Assembly: GCF_003151075.1 (NCBI RefSeq)
Contig: NZ_CP029482.1
Coordinates: 3,286,001 to 3,350,000, forward strand
Origin: Pseudomonas sp. 31-12
GTDB taxonomy: Bacteria; Pseudomonadota; Gammaproteobacteria; Pseudomonadales; Pseudomonadaceae
Reading direction: 5' to 3'
Length of the DNA stretch: 64,000 nt
Shown here: in pieces, positions 8,132 through 13,577 of the stretch
Layout of the letters: each line of letters opens with the position of its first letter
Numbering within the stretch: the stretch's first letter is position 1
Made by a program: the position numbers and the translations under genes
The notes under the pieces: model-generated
Database searches by the model: none
What the model saw: only the letters and a program-made list of their open reading frames with translations
Told to the model about the DNA's origin: nothing

Positions 8132-9055
8132 ATGATCAGAAGCTTTCAACTGGTCGGCGGCGCCTTGCAATCGGTCGAGCGACTAGACGCTGAGGTGATG
8201 TTGTTCAGCAATCCCGATGCCGCCGAACGGGATCTGTTGCACAGCCATTTCAAGCTCGATGAGCACGCGCTGGCCTCGGCCCTGGACCCTGACGAGGTGT
8301 CGCGCATCGAGTTCCACCCCGACAACCTGTTCCTGATCTGGAAGCGCCCGGAGAATTACTCCGGCGCCGGCAGCCTGGCCTTTGAAGTGTCGTCCTGTGG
8401 CCTGTTGTTTTCAGCGCAGCGATTGCTGGTGATTGCCACCGACGATGCGCCGCTGCACGGGCTCGGCACCCGGCAGCGGTTGAATACGCCGCTGGATGTG
8501 CTGCTCGATCTGCTGTTCAACAACATCCATCACTATTTGGGTCATCTGAAGGTGATCAAGCTGGTTGCCCGGGAGTTGCAGCAGAAATTCAACGCCTCCA
8601 TGCAGAACCAGCACCTGATCCAGATGTTCAACCTCAGCGAAAGCCTGATCTATTACATCAACGCGATTCACAGCAACGGCGCGGTCCTGACGCGGCTGCG
8701 CAATCACGCGGCCAAGGAACACTTCAGCGCCGAAGCCATCGGCCTGATCGACGACCTGATCATCGAAAACAACCAGTGCTACAAACAGGCGGAAATCTAT
8801 TCCACGGTGTTCTCCGGGCTGATCGATGCCCGGGGTAACCTGATGAACAACAGCATGAACAACCTGCTGCGCAAGCTGACATTAATTAACGTGGTGTTTC
8901 TGCCGTTGAACCTGATTGCGAGCATTGGCGGTATGTCCGAGTTCAGCATGATGACCCGGGACACGCCGTGGTGGGTGTCGTATCCGTTGTTTCTGACGGC
9001 GATGATGGTTGGAGCGGGGGCGATGGTGTTTGGGCTCAGGCGGTTGGCGAAATGA
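8132..9055 (+). CDS. CorA-family divalent cation transporter-like protein
   Basis: 307 residues with a soluble N-terminal domain, a long alpha-helical stalk (about 120-235) and two C-terminal membrane segments (LTLINVVFLPLNLIASIGG and YPLFLTAMMVGAGAMVFGL), the CorA/ZntB architecture of a pentameric cation channel in the inner membrane. The first membrane helix normally ends in Gly-Met-Asn, the selectivity motif; here it reads IGGMSEF, so Asn is replaced by Ser. That makes the ion specificity uncertain. The gene begins 7 bases after the ATP-grasp gene and is probably co-transcribed with it, though a functional link is not established. A perfect inverted REP pair follows. Confidence 0.82.
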   Translation: MIRSFQLVGGALQSVERLDAEVMLFSNPDAAERDLLHSHFKLDEHALASALDPDEVSRIEFHPDNLFLIWKRPENYSGAGSLAFEVSSCGLLFSAQRLLVIATDDAPLHGLGTRQRLNTPLDVLLDLLFNNIHHYLGHLKVIKLVARELQQKFNASMQNQHLIQMFNLSESLIYYINAIHSNGAVLTRLRNHAAKEHFSAEAIGLIDDLIIENNQCYKQAEIYSTVFSGLIDARGNLMNNSMNNLLRKLTLINVVFLPLNLIASIGGMSEFSMMTRDTPWWVSYPLFLTAMMVGAGAMVFGLRRLAK

Positions 9056-9075
9056 CGGTGTTGGCAGTCAGGCCG

Positions 9076-9160
9076 CAATCGCGGGCAAGCCCGCTCCCAC
9101 AGGTTAGGTGTCGTCTGTAAGAACACCGATAACCTGTGGGAGCGGGCTTGCCCGCGATTG
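9076..9160. repeat. REP inverted pair with perfect 30-base arms
   Basis: Arms at 9076-9105 and 9131-9160 are exact reverse complements over 30 bases, with a 25-base spacer. The core is GCGGGCAAGCCCGCTCCCAC. The pair lies between the convergent CorA-like and DUF2834-type genes. Confidence 0.92.
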
Positions 9161-9188
9161 CTTTAGCAGCATCAAAACAACTTCCGAA

Positions 9189-9524
9189 TCAGGCTTGCTG
9201 GCTCGCATCGACGCAATTCCTGCGGTTCTTAAGCCCCCGAACCACGAGGTACAACAACGGCCCGACAGACACGAAAACCGCCGTGATCAACAAATACGGA
9301 ATCACCGACAACCCCGACTGCCCACGCTTGCGCGCATCGTGATATATCCAGATCCCGGCCAGAATCGCCAACAGATAAAGATCAATCACCACCTGCGCAG
9401 TATCCGGGCGTGACATCAGGCTGATGCCGAAGTCGATCAGCGACTGCTCCGCCTGGAGCATCACTGAAACGGTGTAACCGGCAAAGGCGATCAGGGCAAT
9501 CAGGGGCAGGGCGACAGACTTCAT
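9189..9524 (-). CDS. DUF2834-type small membrane protein
   Basis: 111 residues, almost entirely three hydrophobic segments: SVALPLIALIAFAGYTVSVML, QVVIDLYLLAILAGIWIYHDA and VIPYLLITAVFVSVGPLLYLVV. The layout and the DLYLLAILAGIWIYHDARKRG stretch resemble the DUF2834 family of inner membrane proteins, whose function is unknown. The ATG at 9524 is chosen over an upstream start at 9653 because AAGGAAGG lies just before it and the hydrophobic core begins at once. The gene is divergent from the threonine dehydratase leader region. Confidence 0.72.
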   Translation of the reverse strand: MKSVALPLIALIAFAGYTVSVMLQAEQSLIDFGISLMSRPDTAQVVIDLYLLAILAGIWIYHDARKRGQSGLSVIPYLLITAVFVSVGPLLYLVVRGLKNRRNCVDASQQA

Positions 9525-9587
9525 GGTTTCCTTCCTTGGGACAATGAGCGGTGGCGCCAGCCTACAGAGGCCGAAGAAAATTGGCCA

Positions 9588-9616
9588 TTGACTTGCCTGC
9601 AACGCCCGGCTAATTT
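9588..9616 (+). promoter_or_regulatory. Sigma-70 promoter of the ilvA-like leader
   Basis: TTGACT (9588-9593), a 17-base spacer and TAATTT (9611-9616) form a strong housekeeping promoter. Transcription would start near 9623, which is the A of the leader-peptide ATG, so the leader may be translated from a leaderless transcript. Confidence 0.6.
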
Positions 9617-9622
9617 CCAGCC

Positions 9623-9688
9623 ATGACTTCCACCGTATTGCGCTGCCAGCCAAGCATTATTACCGCCATTCCTTATTTGGCGGGCTAG
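9623..9688 (+). CDS. Attenuator leader peptide (21 residues) of the threonine dehydratase gene
   Basis: A 21-codon frame from ATG to TAG (stop at 9686-9688) begins MTSTVLRCQPS and then carries Ile-Ile-Thr-Ala-Ile at codons 12-16. No Shine-Dalgarno sequence precedes it; instead the ATG falls where transcription from the promoter at 9588-9616 should start. Codons 14-16 overlap the first arm of an RNA hairpin (9663-9668), so a ribosome stalled at codons 12-13 for lack of charged Ile-tRNA would mask that arm. This is the standard design of amino-acid-controlled attenuation, and isoleucine is the end product of the pathway that threonine dehydratase opens. The call is inferred from sequence logic alone. 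Confidence 0.68.
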   Translation: MTSTVLRCQPSIITAIPYLAG

Positions 9689-9730
9689 CTCACGACTGCA
9701 GCACCCAACCCGCCCTAGAGGCGGGTTTTT
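9663..9730 (+). promoter_or_regulatory. Transcription attenuator (pause, antiterminator and terminator hairpins)
   Basis: Four mutually exclusive arms can be read. Arm 1 CCGCCA (9663-9668) pairs with arm 2 TGGCGG (9678-9683). Arm 2 extended, GGCGGG (9679-9684), pairs with CCCGCC (9709-9714) as antiterminator. Arm 3 AACCCGCC (9707-9714) pairs perfectly with arm 4 GGCGGGTT (9720-9727) as terminator, followed by a T run to 9730. Confidence 0.75.
9707..9730 (+). terminator. Intrinsic terminator within the attenuator
   Basis: Eight-pair perfect stem AACCCGCC / GGCGGGTT with a 5-base loop (CTAGA) and a run of five T from 9726. It lies about 43 bases before the threonine dehydratase start codon. 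Confidence 0.8.
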
Positions 9731-9772
9731 ACTTTCTGTCTCCTGGGGCCCGATCAATGTCAGGAGACGACC

Positions 9773-10786
9773 ATGAGCAGCACCCCCGCCCAGCAGGCCT
9801 TGCTTGAGCACTACGTGAAAAAGATCCTCGCCGCGCCGGTGTATGAACTGGCCGTGCGCACACCATTGCAACCGGCACCGGCGCTGTCTGAGGCCTTGGG
9901 TAACCGGATTTTGCTCAAGCGCGAAGACCTGCAACCGACCTTTTCATTCAAGATTCGTGGCGCTTACAACAAGTTGGTGCAACTGAGCGATGAGCAAAAG
10001 GCTTGCGGTGTGATCACGGCTTCAGCGGGCAATCACGCCCAAGGCGTGGCGTTGGCGGCGCGTGAGCTGGGGATCGCCGCCACCATTGTCATGCCCCGCA
10101 CGACGCCAGAATTGAAAGTGCTTGGGGTACGCAGTCGTGGTGCCGACGCCGTGCTGCATGGCGAAAGCTTTCCGTTCGCCCTCGAATACGCCCTGAGCCT
10201 GGCCGAGCAAGCCGGTTGCACCTTCGTCTCGCCGTTCGACGACCCGGACGTGATCGCGGGGCAGGGCACGGTCGCCATGGAGATCCTGCGCCAACATCAA
10301 GGCCCGCTGGACGCGATCTTCGTCCCGGTGGGCGGCGGAGGTCTGATCGCCGGCATCGCGGCGTACGTCAAATACCTGCGCCCTGAAGTCCGCATCATTG
10401 GCGTCGAGTCAGAGCATTCCGCGTGTTTGAACGCCGCATTGCAGGTCGGTGAGCGGGTTGTATTGCCCAACGTAGGAACGTTCGCCGATGGCGTGGCAGT
10501 GGCGCAAATCGGCGCTTATGGATTTGAAGTGTGTCGGTTTTGCGTTGATGAGGTATTGACCGTCAGCAACGACGAACTCTGCGCCGCGATCAAGAATATC
10601 TACGACGATACCCGCTCGATCACCGAACCTTCTGGCGCTTTGGCCGTGGCCGGCATCAAAAAGTACATCGCTCGCAGTGGTGCACGCGGTCAAACGCTGG
10701 TCGCGATCGACTCAGGCGCCAATATCAATTTCGACAGTTTGCGGCATGTTGCCGAGCGCGCCGCGTTAAGCGGCGCTTCAGCATGA
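9773..10786 (+). CDS. ilvA: Threonine dehydratase (IlvA-like), catalytic domain only
   Basis: 337 residues of the PLP fold type II dehydratase family. The PLP lysine is Lys60 in TFSFKIRGAYN, the phosphate-binding loop is PVGGGGLIAGI, and SAGNHAQGVA is the substrate-site motif. It would deaminate threonine (or serine) to 2-oxobutyrate (pyruvate). Full biosynthetic IlvA has about 500 residues, with two C-terminal ACT-like domains that bind isoleucine and valine. This protein stops right after the catalytic core (NINFDSLRHVAERA), so it should lack isoleucine feedback. Control instead seems to be at the attenuator directly upstream. The ribosome site AGGAGACGACC precedes the ATG. Serine dehydratase activity or a catabolic role remain possible. 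Confidence 0.9.
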   Translation: MSSTPAQQALLEHYVKKILAAPVYELAVRTPLQPAPALSEALGNRILLKREDLQPTFSFKIRGAYNKLVQLSDEQKACGVITASAGNHAQGVALAARELGIAATIVMPRTTPELKVLGVRSRGADAVLHGESFPFALEYALSLAEQAGCTFVSPFDDPDVIAGQGTVAMEILRQHQGPLDAIFVPVGGGGLIAGIAAYVKYLRPEVRIIGVESEHSACLNAALQVGERVVLPNVGTFADGVAVAQIGAYGFEVCRFCVDEVLTVSNDELCAAIKNIYDDTRSITEPSGALAVAGIKKYIARSGARGQTLVAIDSGANINFDSLRHVAERAALSGASA

Positions 10787-10801
10787 CGAGGGGCGGCGGC
10801 C

Positions 10802-11284
10802 TTATTCCTGGACGGCGTTCTCGACCTTGCTCGACGCCGACCAGATCCGATAGCGGACTACGACGTCCTTGGGCACGTAGAGCACGATCGGCAACTTGCT
10901 GTTGTAGCGAAGCATGAAGCCGTCACCGACCACAGGTACGAACTCCTTTTTACTCTTGCCGTCGGGGCAGGCCATCATCGTGCTCATCGGGCCGATGACT
11001 TTTTCCAGGCGGTAAAAGGGGTAACCCCAGCCTTCAAGATTCTTTTCTTCAAGGATACCGCCCAGGCGTTGGCGATTGCAGTCTACGGTCAGGGTCTTGC
11101 CGGCCAGCACCTCAACCTGGAAGTTTTCTTCCTGGGGCTGCGGCGCTACATGAATGACCTGGCGGGTTAATCCGCTCTCGGCTTTGGGAAACGGCGCGAC
11201 CGCTTCGAGCTTGGCGGCATGGGCCGCGCCGGACAATCCGGCCACAATCAGCCCGACGGTAGTGATACAGGTCAATGAACCCAT
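10802..11284 (-). CDS. eco: Ecotin, periplasmic serine protease inhibitor
   Basis: 160 residues, like E. coli ecotin (162), with a signal peptide cleaved after AHA near residue 22. The reactive loop is nearly unchanged: [15 protein letters not shown], with Met-Met at P1/P1' and the loop disulphide cysteine. The second cysteine lies in VDCNRQ. Ecotin is a dimeric inhibitor of trypsin-fold proteases (trypsin, chymotrypsin, elastase) and protects cells from host proteases. The ATG at 11284 is used because GGAGGCATT lies before it; a frame reaching 11431 adds residues that are not family-like. It is convergent with the threonine dehydratase gene. Confidence 0.96.
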   Translation of the reverse strand: MGSLTCITTVGLIVAGLSGAAHAAKLEAVAPFPKAESGLTRQVIHVAPQPQEENFQVEVLAGKTLTVDCNRQRLGGILEEKNLEGWGYPFYRLEKVIGPMSTMMACPDGKSKKEFVPVVGDGFMLRYNSKLPIVLYVPKDVVVRYRIWSASSKVENAVQE

Positions 11285-11667
11285 AATGCCTCCTTGCGTG
11301 TGAGTAGGGTCAGCGGATACTGGATTAACTGGTGCATTTTTACCGCCGTCCATCACCAATGCAAATACGTGTGGGAATGTATGCAAATTGCAGGGCTCAA
11401 GCAGCCCTTTCTTGCAGATTGCATGAGCCATTTATAGGCAAATCCGCTAAATCATTGATTTGCCGATGAGCTGCACGGCGAAATTTGCGGCATGTTTTAT
11501 GCTCAAGCAGATCTTAGGTTGACCGGGACATTATTGAGTCAGCTCTGGAACGAGAAAACGGCCCGTTGTTGAGGCGTAGAAACCCCGCAAAGGAAGTAAA
11601 GCGGGAGATCTCAGCACCGCCGACGTTGGATATTAATTGGCAATCTCACAATTAGGAGAGGGTCGCC
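11285..11667. other. Intergenic region between ecotin and the DUF1652 gene
   Basis: About 380 bases hold the divergent promoters. Toward the DUF1652 gene there is a hairpin CCCGC (11584-11588) / GCGGG (11601-11605) with AAAGGAAGTAAA in its loop, which exposes a GGA as in RsmA/CsrA sites. No open frame or RNA gene is evident. Confidence 0.4.
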
Positions 11668-11937
11668 ATGTTTCTTTCTGCCTTGGAGTTACGCAATATC
11701 GTTGAAAGCAGTTTTTTGCCGAAACGCTGTCAGTGCACGCTGTCGCCGGACCTGTCGATGACCGTCAAGGTGTATTCCGACCGTGAAACCGATCACCTCG
11801 ATCTGATGGTGACCGGGATAAATGCCAAACACCTGAACGGTTGCCGTGAAATCAACGACCTGATTGCAGGGCTACGCTCTGAGATGCAGCATCGGGAAGC
11901 GAATCGACCATTGCATCCCGACAGGAAGGCGCTTTAA
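11668..11937 (+). CDS. DUF1652 family protein
   Basis: 89 residues. The opening MFLSALELRNIVESSFLPKRC and the central CTLSPDLSMTVKVY are typical of DUF1652, a small Pseudomonas-specific family of unknown function. There is no signal peptide or membrane segment, so it should be cytosolic. A strong AGGAGAGGG ribosome site precedes the ATG. Its stop codon overlaps the stop of the convergent membrane protein gene (11934). Confidence 0.85.
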   Translation: MFLSALELRNIVESSFLPKRCQCTLSPDLSMTVKVYSDRETDHLDLMVTGINAKHLNGCREINDLIAGLRSEMQHREANRPLHPDRKAL

Positions 11938-12329
11938 CCTGCAGTTTCGAGTTCTGCTGACACGCGCCGGGTCTGGATAAACCCCAAGCCCAGCGCCGAC
12001 TCGACCACCACAGCCAGCAATATGCCCGGCCCGGCATGGCCATTGAGCCATTCGCCGAAACCCAGCACTGCCAGGCCAAAACAGCCGACGGTAAACCCGG
12101 TGCTCAGCGCATTACGGGTAACAGACGGCGCCTCGTTTCGAACCAGATAAAACATCACGCCCAATGCCGCGAACAGCACCGCACTGCGCCGCGCGACAAA
12201 CCCTGCCGCCGATGAAAATTCAATACTCCAGATCGCCAGCAGCCAATCCGGCATCAAGCCCCAGACCAGGGCCAGCAGAAAACACAGAAGGGAAGTGAGG
12301 GTCGACAGGGTGCGAAACGATAACTGCAT
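11934..12329 (-). CDS. Small integral membrane protein, unknown function
   Basis: 131 residues with about four hydrophobic segments: LTSLLCFLLALVWGLMPDWLL, SAVLFAALGVMFYLV, LSTGFTVGCFGLAVLGFGEWL and GILLAVVVESALGLGFI. It is an inner membrane protein of a type seen beside small pseudomonad genes; I cannot name the family. The ATG at 12329 follows AAGGATTCGCC. The frame could open at 12398, but those residues have no membrane or family character. Confidence 0.65.
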   Translation of the reverse strand: MQLSFRTLSTLTSLLCFLLALVWGLMPDWLLAIWSIEFSSAAGFVARRSAVLFAALGVMFYLVRNEAPSVTRNALSTGFTVGCFGLAVLGFGEWLNGHAGPGILLAVVVESALGLGFIQTRRVSAELETAG

Positions 12330-12420
12330 GGCGAATCCTTGCGGCAGTGAGGGGGGGCGCCAAAGCATAGCGCCAGATCCCTCACAGGAGTACCGCAAAG
12401 TGCAAAATCAGACCTTTCAG

Positions 12421-12687
12421 TCAGTTCTGATAACTGCACGCGTCAGAAAGCTTCCGGTAGCTGATTTCTTCGGGTTTGCCTGACGTGTCGACGTACTTCA
12501 TGTCGGCCGTGATCACTTTGCATTCCAGTGTGTTCGGTTCAGTCAGGGCGACCACTTTGCCGATGTTCAACGGCATGCCGTAGTGATAGGGGGTGGCTTG
12601 CGAGGACGACGTGTCATTGGCCTGCGCAAGACCGGTAAATGCGGTGCAGGCGAGGGCGGAAGTCATCAGCAGCGTACGGATGTTCAT
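12421..12687 (-). CDS. DUF2790 family secreted protein
   Basis: 88 residues with a signal peptide (MNIRTLLMTSALACTAFTGLAQA, cleavage near residue 23). The mature part YHYGMPLNIGKVVALTEPN...CKVITADMKYVDTSG is the DUF2790 signature, a small periplasmic family found in multiple copies in pseudomonads and of unknown function. Two Cys (Cys56 and Cys84) could form a disulphide. Upstream, 116 bases before the start, are two GGTTAAC direct repeats 11 bases apart that could bind an OmpR-type regulator. Confidence 0.85.
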   Translation of the reverse strand: MNIRTLLMTSALACTAFTGLAQANDTSSSQATPYHYGMPLNIGKVVALTEPNTLECKVITADMKYVDTSGKPEEISYRKLSDACSYQN

Positions 12688-12775
12688 GGGGCGATCTCCA
12701 GTGCAGACGTTGAGTCAGCTCGACGGATTGAGCGTCGAACCTGCCGCACTGGGCGTCAGAGGAACCTGAGGGCGT

Positions 12776-12800
12776 GCGGTCCAGTAAAGTCTTGGACCGC
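12776..12800. terminator. Perfect hairpin upstream of the DUF2790 gene
   Basis: GCGGTCCA (12776-12783) and TGGACCGC (12793-12800) form an 8-pair stem with a 9-base loop. There is no T run on either side, so it may be an operator or RNA structure rather than a terminator. Confidence 0.3.
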
Positions 12801-12802
12801 GC

Positions 12803-12820
12803 GGTTAACGGATGGTTAAC
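12803..12820. promoter_or_regulatory. Tandem GGTTAAC repeats, candidate response-regulator box
   Basis: GGTTAAC occurs at 12803-12809 and again at 12814-12820, an 11-base period. Direct repeats of one helical turn are the usual binding pattern of OmpR/PhoB-family regulators. The nearest gene start is the DUF2790 gene on the minus strand. Confidence 0.4.
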
Positions 12821-13198
12821 CCGGCTGAACGCCGCCTGTCGCGAGGTTTTTTTCTGTCGGATGATTCGTTAGGAAAGCGTCTACGAAGTCTTCGGCTTGG
12901 TCCTACAAGGGCAGGCGCCTTGTCGACTTTCGCCGGATGGGTTGAAGCGATTACTGTTTGGGCTCGCTGCAAAATCAGCGGACAGGTTTGGTCACCTGTG
13001 AGAACAGTGCACATATGTGTGCCATGATTCGCCAAGCGGACATCTACGTCCTTATAGCGCATCGTTGTGGCGGCTGTGTGCAGGACGCCTTCGGGCGAGC
13101 TGAGTTACTGTTCTCGGTTGACCAAGCCTGTATACAGTCCGCCTCCCATCGTTTGGTCACGGTGGGGCGGTTACTTCAAAACAGATGAGTAACTTTCT
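12821..13198. other. Intergenic region before the DUF3077/DUF6124-like gene
   Basis: About 380 bases with no supported gene. It contains ACAGGT-N6-ACCTGT at 12982-12999 and the perfect palindrome CACATATGTG at 13010-13019, ten bases apart, which may be regulatory. A reading frame across 12958-13188 has a Cys-rich translation without a recognisable domain or ribosome site. Confidence 0.4.
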
Positions 13199-13495
13199 AT
13201 GACAACGCTAAACGCATTTCCCGATCGCTACCGTTCAATCAACAGCAGCGTTACCGACTCAAGTCCCTTGGTGATCGACACCGAAGCCAATCCCCAAGAC
13301 ATCCTCGAAGCCGCTCTACAGCGGGTCCGGGCCTCCAGTCAGCTGCTTGAAACGCTCCACTGCCAATGCTTCAAGCACGGCGATGTTCAGGATATCCCCC
13401 ACATCACTCATGCGGTTTACCTTCTGACTCAGGATGGTTGTGATCTGTTGCAGGTTGCCCAGCAGCGGATGATGGGGTGGAAGGCGCCGGTCTGA
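13199..13495 (+). CDS. Pseudomonas DUF3077/DUF6124-like small protein
   Basis: 98 residues. The pattern of a variable N-terminus, a helical DILEAALQRVRASSQLLETL segment and a second helix HAVYLLTQDGCDLLQVAQQ resembles the small cytosolic DUF3077/DUF6124 proteins that pseudomonads carry in many copies. Function is unknown. No signal peptide or membrane segment is present. The start is ATG after a weak GATGAGTAAC ribosome region. A strong terminator-like hairpin follows the stop. Confidence 0.6.
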   Translation: MTTLNAFPDRYRSINSSVTDSSPLVIDTEANPQDILEAALQRVRASSQLLETLHCQCFKHGDVQDIPHITHAVYLLTQDGCDLLQVAQQRMMGWKAPV

Positions 13496-13511
13496 CGCCA
13501 CTGCGGTACAT

Positions 13512-13544
13512 AACAAGCCAGTCTCCTGCGGACACTGGCTTGTT
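13512..13544. terminator. Bidirectional intrinsic terminator
   Basis: AACAAGCCAGT (13512-13522) and ACTGGCTTGTT (13534-13544) form an 11-pair perfect stem with an 11-base loop between the convergent DUF3077/DUF6124-like and lipase genes. A/T tails are short. Confidence 0.7.
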
Positions 13545-13577
13545 TACACGCGTACCGAGTTAAAGCATTCCTGAAAA

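Noticed and set aside
12958..13188. A 76-codon Cys-containing frame before the DUF3077/DUF6124-like gene
   Set aside because: No ribosome site and no recognisable features; left as non-coding.
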